Below, in pieces: positions 31,772-40,728 of a stretch of DNA of 64,000 nt; within the stretch, counting starts at the first letter, position 1; every line of letters begins with the position of its first letter. The translations under genes were made by a program, and so were the position numbers. The DNA is from Hymenobacter cavernae (lineage in GTDB: Bacteria; Bacteroidota; Bacteroidia; Cytophagales; Hymenobacteraceae), in assembly GCF_014641455.1 (NCBI RefSeq), contig NZ_BMHT01000002.1:642605-706604 (forward strand). The letters run 5' to 3'. A model generated the notes under the pieces. The model was given only the letters and a program-made list of their open reading frames with translations, ran no database searches and was not told where the DNA came from.

Positions 31772-32779
31772 GTGTACAATACTCCTTTTCATGACCAGCC
31801 GCTTGATAAGCTCACCTTTCTGGTGACGGGCGGTAGCGGCTTTATTGGCTCCAACTTAGTTGAATACCTATTGAAATACGGCGCCGGTACGGTGCGCGTA
31901 CTCGACAATTATTCCAACGGCTTTCGCAAAAACCTAGGTCTGTTTGCTGACAACCCAGCCTTGGAAATCGTGGAAGGTGATATCCGGGACCCAGAGGTGT
32001 GCCGCGCGGCTTGTCACGGCGCGCATATCGTGTTGCACCAGGCGGCGCTAGGTTCGGTGCCGCGCTCCATCAACGACCCCATCACGACCAACGATGTGAA
32101 CGTGGGTGGCTTTGTGAATATGTTGGTCGCGGCCAAAGACGCTGGCGTAAAGCGCTTTGTGTATGCTGCATCGTCCTCTACCTACGGCGATAGCAAAGCT
32201 TTGCCCAAGGTGGAAGACCGTATTGGCAAGCCGCTTTCACCCTACGCGGTTACCAAGTACGCCAACGAGCTTTACGCCGATGTGTTTGGCAAAACCTACG
32301 GCATGGAAATCATTGGCCTGCGCTACTTCAACATCTTTGGCCCGCGCCAGGACCCGAATGGCGCGTATGCTGCCGTAATCCCGTTGTTCATCGACGCTAT
32401 TCTGCAAGGCAAACCGCCGCGCATGAACGGCGATGGAGGTCAAACGCGCGACTTTACCTTCGTCGAGAACTGCGTGCAAGCCAACATCAAAGCGGCACTG
32501 GTTACGAACCCGGAAGCTATTAATCAGGTCTATAATATTGCCGTCGCCGACCGCACATCGTTGAACGATTTGTTTAATATTCTGAAGGAAGAAGCCGGCT
32601 CCGACCTCACGCCCGAATACGGCCCCGACCGCGCCGGCGACATCCGCGACTCACTGGCCGACATCAGCAAAGCCCAGCGCCTGCTCGGCTACGACCCCCA
32701 GATTCGCATCCGGGAAGGCTTGCAGAAGACCCTGGCTTGGTTCAAAGAGAACCAGACGTTTATTCGGGAGAGCAATTAA
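31772..32779 (+). CDS. UDP-N-acetylglucosamine 4-epimerase-like SDR (WbpP/TviC type)
   Basis: 335 residues from a GTG at 31772; upstream in-frame codons are gap repeat. Extended SDR: FLVTGGSGFIGSNLVEYLL, LHQAALGSVPRSI, YAASSSTYGDS (Ser-Ser-Ser), LSPYAVTKYANELYA (Tyr-x-x-x-Lys), RYFNIFGPRQDPNGAYAAVIPLFI and GQTRDFTFVENCVQAN. The GSVPRSI and PNGAYAAVIP motifs are those of WbpP/TviC, which make UDP-GalNAc from UDP-GlcNAc. With the WbpO/TviB-like dehydrogenase this would give UDP-GalNAc-uronate, as in Vi-type or B-band polysaccharides (inference). Confidence 0.88.
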   Translation: MYNTPFHDQPLDKLTFLVTGGSGFIGSNLVEYLLKYGAGTVRVLDNYSNGFRKNLGLFADNPALEIVEGDIRDPEVCRAACHGAHIVLHQAALGSVPRSINDPITTNDVNVGGFVNMLVAAKDAGVKRFVYAASSSTYGDSKALPKVEDRIGKPLSPYAVTKYANELYADVFGKTYGMEIIGLRYFNIFGPRQDPNGAYAAVIPLFIDAILQGKPPRMNGDGGQTRDFTFVENCVQANIKAALVTNPEAINQVYNIAVADRTSLNDLFNILKEEAGSDLTPEYGPDRAGDIRDSLADISKAQRLLGYDPQIRIREGLQKTLAWFKENQTFIRESN

Positions 32780-32868
32780 TATGAATGACTGGCTAGTTGA
32801 TTTTTGAACAGCTAAAAGAATGATCCTTAAGCTAAGAATCAGCTATTTGATAATTTAAGTCCTAACTC

Positions 32869-33747
32869 ATGAAAGGTATTATCCTGGCCGGCGGCTCTGG
32901 CACCCGACTGCATCCGCTGACGCTCGCGGTCAGCAAGCAACTGATGCCGGTGTACGATAAGCCGATGATCTACTATCCACTGTCAATCTTGATGATGGCA
33001 GGTATCCGGGAGATTCTGATTATCACCACGCCACACGATCAGGCGCAGTTTCAGCGGCTGCTGGGCGATGGCAAGAACCTAGGTTGCGACTTCCAGTATG
33101 CTATTCAAGAGGTTCCGAACGGTTTAGCGCAAGCGTTTGTGATCGGGGCTGACTTTATCGGAAGCGATAAAGTGGCCCTAGTGCTAGGCGATAACATCTT
33201 CTATGGGGAGGGCTTAGGCAAGCTGCTGCAAAGCAATAATGACCCGGACGGCGGAATCGTATATGCTTATTATGTGCAAGATCCTGAGCGCTATGGTGTC
33301 GTAGAGTTCGATGATAATAAAAAGGCGCTCAGCATTGAGGAAAAGCCCAAGCAGCCGAAGAGCAACTACGCTGTGCCAGGTCTTTACTTCTACGACAACG
33401 ACGTAATCGAAATTGCTAGGAGTCTGCAACCTAGCCCCCGCGGCGAGTACGAAATTACGGACGTGAACCAGGAATATCTGCGGCGCGGCAAGCTGAAAGT
33501 AGGCATCCTGGGCCGGGGTACGGCGTGGCTGGATACCGGCACATTCGAGTCGCTGATGCAGGCCTCTGAGTTTGTGCGCGTAATTGAGCATCGCCAGGGC
33601 TTGAAGGTGGGTTCGATTGAGGAAGTAGCTTACCGTCAGGGGTTCATTACGGCAGAGCAGCTGCGCAAGATTGCGGAGCCATTGCGCAAAAGCGGCTACG
33701 GCGACTACCTGATGAACCTGCCCGGCACGCTGCTGCTGAACGAGTAG
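32869..33747 (+). CDS. rfbA: Glucose-1-phosphate thymidylyltransferase
   Basis: Makes dTDP-glucose from glucose-1-phosphate and dTTP, the step before RfbB. 292 residues, normal length. Seen: [35 protein letters not shown] (nucleotide loop and substrate Lys), [11 protein letters not shown] (Mg-binding Asp), [40 protein letters not shown], and [17 protein letters not shown]. Last gene of the sugar cluster; a perfect-arm terminator follows at 33772. Confidence 0.97.
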   Translation: MKGIILAGGSGTRLHPLTLAVSKQLMPVYDKPMIYYPLSILMMAGIREILIITTPHDQAQFQRLLGDGKNLGCDFQYAIQEVPNGLAQAFVIGADFIGSDKVALVLGDNIFYGEGLGKLLQSNNDPDGGIVYAYYVQDPERYGVVEFDDNKKALSIEEKPKQPKSNYAVPGLYFYDNDVIEIARSLQPSPRGEYEITDVNQEYLRRGKLKVGILGRGTAWLDTGTFESLMQASEFVRVIEHRQGLKVGSIEEVAYRQGFITAEQLRKIAEPLRKSGYGDYLMNLPGTLLLNE

Positions 33748-33771
33748 CGCAATCACCAAGTAGCGTAAGCC

Positions 33772-33821
33772 AACACAAGGAAGAGCCGCTCCTAAGATCA
33801 GGAGCGGCTCTTCCTTGTGTT
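33772..33821. terminator. Bidirectional terminator after rfbA, perfect 22-bp arms
   Basis: Arms 33772-33793 and 33800-33821 (AACACAAGGAAGAGCCGCTC and onward) pair perfectly with a 6-base loop. An A-rich run and a CCTAGGT site follow. It separates rfbA from the convergent chromate transporter gene. Confidence 0.88.
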
Positions 33822-33863
33822 AAAAAACCTAGGTGCTGTGGGTAAACGCCTGGGAGTGTGCGT

Positions 33864-35090
33864 TTACCAGATCATTCCAGCAATTAGTCCAGCGCCCACA
33901 ATGGCGTAGGAAGGGATTTTTTCCCACAGCAGCAGCAGGAACGTGACGGCTACCAGAATCAGGTTCACCGGCGTATCCGGCAAGGGGTGATACAGCAGAA
34001 ACGTAGCCGCGCACACCAGCCCGGCCGACACGGCATTGATGCCTTCCAGCGAGGCTTTCACCACCCGGTACTGCTTCAGCCGGTCCCAGAAACGAATCAG
34101 GAAGAAGATGAGCAGCGTGCCCGGCATAAAGATGCCCGCCGCACCTGCCAGTGCCCCAAGTACCTGGCCGCTCACGCCGTTGCCGGCCTGCCGCATCGCC
34201 AGCGAGCCGATATAAGCCGCAAACGAGAAATTGGGGCCCGGCACGGCCTGCACCAAACCTAGCCCCGAGAGAAATTCCTGGGGCGTCAGGTACTTTTTAG
34301 CCTCCACAAACTCGGTGAACAGCAGCGGTGCCAGCACTTGCCCGCCGCCAAACACGAGGCTGCCGTTACGATAAAAGTTCTCGAACAAACGAACCGGCAG
34401 CAAGCGCGTGTATGAACCTAGCAACGCAGCCGCGATTAGCACGCCAAGCCACAGGATAAAGTTGGACCACTCCACTTGCAACGGAAGCTTATCGTGCTGC
34501 ACGGGCATCTTGCGGTAGCGAAACGTGGTGATGAGGCCGCCTACCAGCAGCAGCAGCGGCAGCGTCCAGGGGAGCTGAAAGGTGTACGCCAGAATTGCTG
34601 CACCCACCATCAGGGCGACCGAGGTTTTGGTTTGGATAACCTTTTCCGAAACCCGATAGGCTGAATACGCCACAAACCCTACGGCAATCGGCTGCACGTA
34701 TTGCACCAGCCGCGCCACCTGTTCTTTGTCTAAGTAGCTCATCGTGAGGCCGGCCAGCGTCATGATCGACACGGCGGGCAGCATCCAGACCAGTAGTGTT
34801 AAGTAAGCTAGGTTTGGCCCGCCGAGCCGAAAGCCAATAGCCGTAACCGTTTGGGTAGAAGTAGGGCCGGGCAGAATCTGGCAGAGCGCCGTGATTTCCA
34901 GCAGTTCCGCCGCCGTGAGATACCGTCGCTTCGCCACCAGCAGCCGGAGCATCATCGCCATGTGCGCCTGCGGGCCGCCGAAGGCCGTGAGACCTAGGGC
35001 TGCCACATCTTTCAGAAAGATGATGCCCCGTACGCGCCTGGTGCGGGAGCCACCACGACGAGGTGGAGGGGCTAGCTTGATTTCTTCCAC
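33864..35090 (-). CDS. chrA: Chromate transporter (CHR family, two-domain)
   Basis: 408 residues with about 11 TM helices in two homologous CHR halves: FLKDVAALGLTAFGGPQAHMAMM (about 25) and later SLVFGGGQVLAPLLFTEFVE. Both carry the family GG(P/Q) motif. Also seen: LCQILPGPTSTQTVTAIG and LVQAVPGPNFSFAAYIGSLA. Proton-driven efflux of chromate is known for a few members; the real substrate of most is untested. The basic, Arg-rich N-terminus is cytosolic. Monocistronic: terminators on both sides. Confidence 0.9.
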   Translation of the reverse strand: MEEIKLAPPPRRGGSRTRRVRGIIFLKDVAALGLTAFGGPQAHMAMMLRLLVAKRRYLTAAELLEITALCQILPGPTSTQTVTAIGFRLGGPNLAYLTLLVWMLPAVSIMTLAGLTMSYLDKEQVARLVQYVQPIAVGFVAYSAYRVSEKVIQTKTSVALMVGAAILAYTFQLPWTLPLLLLVGGLITTFRYRKMPVQHDKLPLQVEWSNFILWLGVLIAAALLGSYTRLLPVRLFENFYRNGSLVFGGGQVLAPLLFTEFVEAKKYLTPQEFLSGLGLVQAVPGPNFSFAAYIGSLAMRQAGNGVSGQVLGALAGAAGIFMPGTLLIFFLIRFWDRLKQYRVVKASLEGINAVSAGLVCAATFLLYHPLPDTPVNLILVAVTFLLLLWEKIPSYAIVGAGLIAGMIW

Positions 35091-35167
35091 GGGTAATCTA
35101 GGTGCCGGTTATCAGTTGCTAGGTAGGTAGTGTTAGCTGTGAAGCTCATGCGTTGAGCCTAAAAAAA

Positions 35168-35206
35168 GTTGCCAGTGAGACAGATACACGACTGCTCACT
35201 GGCAAC
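35168..35206 (-). terminator. Rho-independent terminator of the 2OG oxygenase gene
   Basis: Arms 35168-35179 and 35195-35206 (GTTGCCAGTGAG and complement) pair over 12 bp, and the minus strand continues with seven T (35161-35167). Placed 29 bp after the stop of the minus-strand gene ending at 35235. A textbook intrinsic terminator apart from a 15-base loop. Confidence 0.85.
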
Positions 35207-35234
35207 AAGTAATGGGCAACAGAAAGAAGGAGGT

Positions 35235-36212
35235 TTACTTCTTTTTCAGACCTAGCTCAATGAGGCGCTCGTTCAGGAATTCGCCGGCCGTCACGTCGGG
35301 TTGCTGCTTGGGGTTGTCGGGCGTGATGCAGTTTTCCAGCGCGGCCAGGCTCATTTCGGAGCGCGGGTGCATGAAGAACGGCACCGAGTAGCGCGACGAG
35401 TTCATTTTCTCGCGGGGCGGGTTCACTACCCGGTGGATGGTGCTCTTGAGCACGCCGTTGGTCAAGCGCTGGAGCATGTCACCCACGTTCACCACGATCT
35501 GGTCGGGCAAAGCGGTAATTGGAATCCACTTGCCGTCGCGGCGCAGCACCTGCAGGCCATCGGCGGAAGCGCCCATCAGCAGTGTGATGAGGTTGATGTC
35601 GCCGTGCTCGGCGGCCCGAACGGCATCAGCGGGCACCGCATCCGGATTTTCAATGGGGAAATAGTGAATCTGGCGCAGGATGGAGTTGCCGTTGTGCACC
35701 TTATCATCGAAGTAGTTTTCGGGCAGCTTCAGATACAGCGCAATAGCGCGCAGCACGTCTTTGCCCGCCGCTTCCAGGGTCTTGTAGGCCTCGGTCGTGC
35801 TTTTCTGGAAGCTAGGTATTTCGGCCGGCCAGATGTTGTCGGGGTATTCCTTGGCTACCGGATCGTTGGGGTCGTCAACTTCCTGGCCTACATGGTAAAA
35901 CTCCTTCAGGTCGCCTGTGTTGCGGCCTTTCGCGTGCTCCTTGCCTTTGCCGGTGTAGCCGCGCTGACCAGCCAAAGCCGAGTCCTCGTAGCGCAGCTTC
36001 TGCTCGTCGGGTAGCGAGAAGAAGGCTTTTACATCATCGTACAGGTGTTTGGTTTGCTCATCGTTGAGGCCGTGGTTCTTCAGGGCTACAAAACCGATAT
36101 TCTGGTAAGCTTCGCCGAGTTGTTGCACAAAACGGTTTTTGCGCTCCGGGTCGCCGGAACGAAAGTCTGCCAAATCGAGCGACGGAACTTCTTCCAACAA
36201 TGCTGATTCCAT
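35235..36212 (-). CDS. Isopenicillin N synthase-like 2-oxoglutarate/Fe(II) dioxygenase
   Basis: 325 residues. N-terminal DIOX_N domain (LDLADFRSGDPERKNRFVQQLGEAYQNIGFVALKNHG) and a C-terminal jelly roll. Iron ligands: the His and Asp of AEHGDINLITLL and the His of LKSTIHRVVNP. The co-substrate Arg-x-Ser is in SSRYSVPFFMHP. Members hydroxylate or desaturate small molecules; the substrate is unknown. No biosynthetic cluster is nearby, so antibiotic synthesis is not implied. Divergent from the lipoprotein gene at 36350. Confidence 0.92.
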   Translation of the reverse strand: MESALLEEVPSLDLADFRSGDPERKNRFVQQLGEAYQNIGFVALKNHGLNDEQTKHLYDDVKAFFSLPDEQKLRYEDSALAGQRGYTGKGKEHAKGRNTGDLKEFYHVGQEVDDPNDPVAKEYPDNIWPAEIPSFQKSTTEAYKTLEAAGKDVLRAIALYLKLPENYFDDKVHNGNSILRQIHYFPIENPDAVPADAVRAAEHGDINLITLLMGASADGLQVLRRDGKWIPITALPDQIVVNVGDMLQRLTNGVLKSTIHRVVNPPREKMNSSRYSVPFFMHPRSEMSLAALENCITPDNPKQQPDVTAGEFLNERLIELGLKKK

Positions 36213-36274
36213 AGGGGGAAAACTATATACTTTTGGAGAATCTTACAGTACGTGCAAGGTACTTAAAAAATCAC

Positions 36275-36304
36275 TTGCTACCTTGCCTGCGGACCTAGCT
36301 TTGC
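36275..36304 (+). promoter_or_regulatory. Bacteroidota-type promoter of the lipoprotein gene
   Basis: TTG (36275-36277), 18-base spacer, TAGCTTTGC (36296-36304) matches the TTG / TAnnTTTG consensus at a suitable distance. The ATG of the gene is 45 bases downstream. Best promoter match I found in the window. Confidence 0.55.
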
Positions 36305-36349
36305 GGGCGGTCCGGAAGTCGATATTCAATCCATTCCCCCTCTTTTTTT

Positions 36350-37180
36350 ATGAAAGTATCTACTTTACTGCTGAGTAGCGCCTTGTTGCTTGGCCTCGTT
36401 GCGTGCGATACAGCCAAACAGCAAAAGGAATCCAGCGCCCAGGCTACCGTTGAAACCGTCACGACGGCTAACGCGGCCAGCATGGAAAAGAATGGCATTC
36501 GGTTAACGCCTTTCAACGATTCGCCGAAGTACCCAGAGTCCCAGCTGCGCGTTGTTGCGCCCGCAGTGGGTTCAAGCTCACCCAGCGGAGCCGTTCCTTT
36601 CGACTACGACATCACCAATTTTCAGCTTACAAAAATGACTGGCGGCATGCACGCCGGCGACATGGCCAATTCGATGAAGGGCCAGCACATTCATAACATC
36701 GTGGATAATGAGCCCTACACGGCCCACTATACCACCGAGTTTACGAAGAATATTCCAGATGGTCAGCACGTTGTGCTGTCGTTCCTGTCGCGCTCTTACC
36801 ACGAAAGCCTGAAGCACCGCGGTGCTTACGACCTACGCGTTATCAACGTAGGAACTGCGGCTCCGGAAACGCCCCTGAACTTCGACCTGCGCGGCCAGCA
36901 CCTCTTCTACAGCCGCCCCAAGGATGTGTATTCGGGCAATGACACCAAAAAGGTGATGCTGGATTTCTATCTGGTAAACACCAACCTTTCGCCCGAAGGC
37001 AACAAGGTGCGCGCCACCATCAACGGCACCGAGTTTACGCTGGAGCAGTGGGCGCCCTACATGATGGAAGGCCTACCAATGGGCCAGAATACGGTGAAGC
37101 TAGAGCTGGTTGACAACAGCGGAACGGTAGTGCCCGGTCCGTATAACTCCGTAGTGCGCACCTTTACGCTTCAGCCTTAA
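36350..37180 (+). CDS. Hypothetical lipoprotein
   Basis: 276 residues. Signal peptide with lipobox LGLVAC (Cys19), then a Ser/Thr/Ala-rich linker. The mature part has two beta-rich halves: RLTPFNDSPKYPESQLRVVAPAVG...FDYDITNFQL...HIHNIVDNEPYTAHYTTEF and, after residue 180, FYSRPKDVYSGNDTKKVMLDFYLVNTNLSPEGNKVRATINGTEF. The second half reads like a single Ig/Big-type sandwich. His-rich 'GQHIHNIVDN' could bind metal. I recall similar Bacteroidota proteins only as unnamed lipoproteins. Own promoter at 36275 and terminator at 37213. Confidence 0.85.
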   Translation: MKVSTLLLSSALLLGLVACDTAKQQKESSAQATVETVTTANAASMEKNGIRLTPFNDSPKYPESQLRVVAPAVGSSSPSGAVPFDYDITNFQLTKMTGGMHAGDMANSMKGQHIHNIVDNEPYTAHYTTEFTKNIPDGQHVVLSFLSRSYHESLKHRGAYDLRVINVGTAAPETPLNFDLRGQHLFYSRPKDVYSGNDTKKVMLDFYLVNTNLSPEGNKVRATINGTEFTLEQWAPYMMEGLPMGQNTVKLELVDNSGTVVPGPYNSVVRTFTLQP

Positions 37181-37212
37181 GCACAGCAGCAGAATAGATT
37201 ACAGATCAGGAA

Positions 37213-37244
37213 GCTCGCTCACAACATTGTGAGCGGGCTTTTTT
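37213..37244 (+). terminator. Intrinsic terminator of the lipoprotein gene
   Basis: Stem GCTCGCTCACAA (37213-37224) with TTGTGAGCGGGC (37227-37238), one G-T pair, then TTTTTT. Two-base gap at the tip means the real loop opens a few pairs. Confidence 0.85.
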
Positions 37245-37316
37245 GCGTTTCCTGGGTTGTAGTCCGGTTGAGTACTGACGCGCAACGCCAAAACGAGTGC
37301 GGAGGGCAAAGCGCGG

Positions 37317-37415
37317 GTAGGAGCGCGCCACGGCGCGTTCGTCGTTGAACGATGCCGCTTCGCAGCTCCTGTGGGCACGTCGCCCGGACCATAACGCGCC
37401 GTGGCGCGTTCCTAC
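37317..37415. repeat. REP-like element, 23-bp inverted arms
   Basis: Arms 37317-37339 and 37393-37415 (GTAGGAGCGCGCCACGGCGC and complement) differ at one position; each arm is itself partly palindromic (GCGCGCCACGGCGCG). Lies in the 447-bp gap 37181-37627, which otherwise holds only the terminator at 37213. I see no gene in the rest of the gap. Confidence 0.75.
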
Positions 37416-37627
37416 GGCAGCAGCTTCGGGCCGGCGGAAAAGCAGCTGAAAGCTAGGTCGGCAGGATTCTGGGTTTTGCCCAACAATCTGTGTATAAACA
37501 TACAGGCCCGCCACTTTTGGCCCGGCTTTAGCGGTTCAGCGAAACTTCACCAAGCTCCGACGTGTCTTTACGGGGTTGGATGTGGTGCTAAAAGCCTCTT
37601 GCGGGCTGAGGATCTGGATTATTACCT

Positions 37628-39670
37628 ATGAATATTCGTACTTTTCTTCTGCTGACGGGGCTTATGATGGGGGCTGGCCGGAGTGCATTTGCGCAACGGG
37701 CGGTGTGGGCTGGTAAAGTAGTGGATGTGTCGTCGCAAAAGGCGGAGGGCAAAGAGGCTTTTTCGCCCGAAAAGGTGCTGGGCGAGCCCAATGCGCAGCC
37801 GCTCGGCCAGATTAGCAACGAAGCATGGATTCCGAAGAAGGAGGGAAACAACGAGTTTATCGAGGTTCGTTTTGGGAAATCGTTGTTGGCGCGCCAGGTA
37901 ACGGTGGTGGAAAACTTCAATCCGGGCTCTATCACGAAAATAGAGCTGGTAGATACCCGCGGCGAGCGGCACCAGGTGTACGAAAACAAGAACCCGGGCC
38001 CGCTGCCGGAAGCTTTTCGCTCCTTGCAGGTCACTTTTGATGCGGCCACGTACCGCACCATCGGGGTGGTTGTGTCGATGAACACGGCTAAAGTGAACGG
38101 AGTCAACCAGATTGACGCCATCGGTATTGCCGACGTAGCCGAAACGATGGTGAAGCAGCAATTCAAAAGCGAGACCAATCCCGTCACCTTCGATTCGGCG
38201 ATGGTCAACCTAGGTCCGACGGTGAACACGCGCTACGTGGATACACACCCCGTTATTTCACCCGATGGCCGCAGCCTGTTTTTTGCGCGCCAGGAGAGTC
38301 CGCAGAACATCGGCGGCGCCAAAGACGTGCAGGATGTGTGGTACGCGACGCTGGCCAACGCCAAAACCAAAGCCTGGAACCCGGCCAAAAACATCGGCGG
38401 CCCCATCAACACGCCGGGCCCCAATGGGTTGGCTTCTGTTTCGTCGGATGGTAATACCGCGCTGCTCATCAACGTGTACAAGCCCGATGGCTCGCTCGAT
38501 CCGAAGGGCGCCAGCATCACGCGGCGCAGTCGCACGGGCTGGACTGCTCCAATGAAGATTCAGATCGACGATTTCTACAACGATGACCCGGAAAACGTTG
38601 ACTACTACCTAGGTGCGTCCGGCAAAGTGCTGCTGATGGCAGTGCAGCGCAAAGACGGACAAGGTGGGCAGGATATCTATGTCAGCCTACTGAAAGAAGA
38701 CGGAGCCAGCTGGGGCAAGCCGAAGAACCTAGGTCCGGATATCAACACCAAAAAGCCGGAGTTTGCGCCCTTCTTAGCGGCTGACGGCAAGACGCTTTAC
38801 TTCGCTTCGGAAGGCCACGGCGGCTATGGCAAGAGCGATATTTTCTACAGCAAGCGCCTGGATGACAGCTGGACCAGCTGGACGAAGCCGCGCAACCTAG
38901 GTCCGAACGTAAACTCCCCCGACTTCGACGCCTATTACACGATATCTGCGGCCGGGGAAGATGCGTATCTGGTGTCGGCGCGCAACGGTACGGATGGCTC
39001 GAAAGATATTTTTCGCATCAACTTGACCTCGCAGTTCAAGCCGGAAGTCGTGACGCTGGTGCGCGGGCGCGTGCTTGATGCCGCCACCAAAAAGCCGGTA
39101 GTGGGCAAGATTCGCTACGAGAACCTGCTGACCGGCGAAGAAATTGGGGTGGCCGATACCAACCCCGTCGATGGTTCGTACACGATTGTGCTGCCCTCGG
39201 GGTCGCACTACGGCTACCGCGCCGAAGCGCCCAACTACCTATCCGAGAGCGACAACCTGGACGTGACGGACCGAGAGAAGTATTCGGAGGTAACCCAGGA
39301 TTTGTACCTGGTGCCGTTTGTAGTCGGGCAGTTGATCAAGCTCAACAACATCTTCTTCGCCCAGAGTAAGTTCTTCCTGCGCGAAAACTCCTACCCTGAG
39401 TTGCAGCGCCTGATCCGCATTCTGAAAGATTACCCGACGGTAGAAATCAAGTTGGAAGGCCACACCGACAACCAGGGCGACCCCGCACTAAACCTCAAGC
39501 TCAGCCAGGACCGCGTGAACGAAGTGAAGAAATACCTCGTGCAACACGGCATTCCTAGCAACCGCATCACCACCGAAGGCTTCGGCGGCACCAAGCCGAT
39601 TGCCAGCAACGAGCAGGAAGATACCCGCAAGCTCAACCGCCGTGTGGAATTCCGAATTACCAAAAAGTAG
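37628..39670 (+). CDS. OmpA-family outer-membrane protein with PD40 beta-propeller
   Basis: 680 residues. Signal peptide (MNIRTFLLLTGLMMGAGRSAFAQ). Residues 25-165 form a discoidin-like sandwich (VLGEPNAQPLGQIS...FIEVRFGKSLLARQVTVVENF). About 190-460 are WD40-like PD40 repeats with NLGP-N(T/S) and LFFA/LYFASEG motifs. About 480-560 is a carboxypeptidase-like/TonB-plug-like sandwich. The C-terminal OmpA peptidoglycan-binding domain (560-680) has LEGHTDNQGDPALNLKLSQDRV and GFGGTKPIAS. It anchors the outer membrane to the wall; T9SS-linked and gliding loci carry similar proteins. Four of its Leu-Gly pairs are encoded by ACCTAGGT. Confidence 0.92.
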   Translation: MNIRTFLLLTGLMMGAGRSAFAQRAVWAGKVVDVSSQKAEGKEAFSPEKVLGEPNAQPLGQISNEAWIPKKEGNNEFIEVRFGKSLLARQVTVVENFNPGSITKIELVDTRGERHQVYENKNPGPLPEAFRSLQVTFDAATYRTIGVVVSMNTAKVNGVNQIDAIGIADVAETMVKQQFKSETNPVTFDSAMVNLGPTVNTRYVDTHPVISPDGRSLFFARQESPQNIGGAKDVQDVWYATLANAKTKAWNPAKNIGGPINTPGPNGLASVSSDGNTALLINVYKPDGSLDPKGASITRRSRTGWTAPMKIQIDDFYNDDPENVDYYLGASGKVLLMAVQRKDGQGGQDIYVSLLKEDGASWGKPKNLGPDINTKKPEFAPFLAADGKTLYFASEGHGGYGKSDIFYSKRLDDSWTSWTKPRNLGPNVNSPDFDAYYTISAAGEDAYLVSARNGTDGSKDIFRINLTSQFKPEVVTLVRGRVLDAATKKPVVGKIRYENLLTGEEIGVADTNPVDGSYTIVLPSGSHYGYRAEAPNYLSESDNLDVTDREKYSEVTQDLYLVPFVVGQLIKLNNIFFAQSKFFLRENSYPELQRLIRILKDYPTVEIKLEGHTDNQGDPALNLKLSQDRVNEVKKYLVQHGIPSNRITTEGFGGTKPIASNEQEDTRKLNRRVEFRITKK

Positions 39671-39756
39671 GAAGTGGTGAGGTGGTGAGTTTGACGTTCT
39701 AACTGCGCGGTTTGCACAAGTGGAGCATCAAACTCACCGTTTCACCACCTCGCCGC
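39671..39756. repeat. Gap inverted repeat, 'GGTGAGGTGGTGAGTTTGA' words
   Basis: Left GTGGTGAGGTGGTGAGTTTGA, right TCAAACTCACCGTTTCACCACCTC. GTGAGTTTGA/TCAAACTCAC pairs exactly over 10 bp, then imperfectly. Lies between the convergent OmpA/PD40 and floA genes, so it could serve as a bidirectional terminator. Confidence 0.65.
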
Positions 39757-40728
39757 TTAGCTAGGTTTTGGCTGGCCGCCGGGGTTGGCAATTGAGTCGC
39801 GCATGTCGGTGTCGGCCTGCATATTGCGCATTTTGTAATAGTCCATAATACCTAGGTTGCCGGCTCGGAAAGCTTCGGCCATGGCCTTCGGGACTTCGGC
39901 TTCGGCATCGACCACGCGGGCGCGGGCTTCCTGGGTTTTGGCGCGGTTCTCCTGCTCGACGGCTACGGCCATGGCGCGGCGCTCCTCCGCTTTGGCTTCG
40001 GCCACTTTCAGGTCGGCGGTAGCCTGGTCGATCTGGAGCTTGGCCCCGATGTTTTCGCCAATGTCAATATCGGCAATGTCGATGGACAGGATTTCGAAGG
40101 CCGTACCGGCGTCGAGGCCTTTACTCAGCACCAGCTTCGAGATTTTATCCGGGTTTTCGAGCACTTCTTTGTGCGAAAGCGACGAGCCGATGCTGGTCAC
40201 GATGCCTTCGCCTACGCGTGCCAGAATAGTTTCTTCGCCGGCGCCGCCTACTAGCTGCGCAATGTTGGCGCGCACCGTCACGCGGGCTTTGGCAATGAGC
40301 TGAATGCCATCCTGGGCCACCGCGGCTACGTTGGGCGTGTTGATCACCTTCGGGTTCACGGAAGTCGTGACGGCTTCGAACACGTCGCGACCGGCCAGGT
40401 CGATGGCGGTGGCCTGTTTAAACGAGAGCGGAATATTGGCTTTGTCGGCCGAAATCAGGGCTTTGATAACGCTGGGCACGTTGCCGCCCGCCAGGTAGTG
40501 CGTTTCTAAGTCGTTGGAAGTGAGTTCCAAACCGGCTTTGGTAGACGTAATCAGCGAATTCACGATAAGCGCCGGCGATACCTTTCGCACGCGCATCAGC
40601 ACCAGCTGAAACAAACTCACCCGCACGCCGGAGAAGATGGCCGTAATCCAGAGGCTGATCGGGAAGAAATACAGGAACACGAGCAGCACGACGGCTGCCA
40701 CGATTATAGGGAGAAAGGGAATTTCCAT
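39757..40728 (-). CDS. floA: Flotillin-like protein FloA
   Basis: 323 residues from the ATG at 40726-40728 ([22 protein letters not shown]). One N-terminal membrane hairpin is followed by the [27 protein letters not shown] stretch typical of FloA/UPF0365. The SPFH-like domain covers about 60-200 ([32 protein letters not shown]), and a C-terminal Ala/Glu/Lys coiled coil lies at 225-290. FloA scaffolds functional membrane microdomains. Downstream of an nfeD gene, the usual partner. An in-frame upstream extension lacks family similarity and is rejected. Confidence 0.94.
   Translation of the reverse strand: MEIPFLPIIVAAVVLLVFLYFFPISLWITAIFSGVRVSLFQLVLMRVRKVSPALIVNSLITSTKAGLELTSNDLETHYLAGGNVPSVIKALISADKANIPLSFKQATAIDLAGRDVFEAVTTSVNPKVINTPNVAAVAQDGIQLIAKARVTVRANIAQLVGGAGEETILARVGEGIVTSIGSSLSHKEVLENPDKISKLVLSKGLDAGTAFEILSIDIADIDIGENIGAKLQIDQATADLKVAEAKAEERRAMAVAVEQENRAKTQEARARVVDAEAEVPKAMAEAFRAGNLGIMDYYKMRNMQADTDMRDSIANPGGQPKPS

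Noticed and set aside
37206-37514. 102-codon minus-strand reading frame in the gap before the OmpA/PD40 gene
   Set aside because: It is composed of the terminator and the REP element at 37317-37415; no start context or protein-like pattern.
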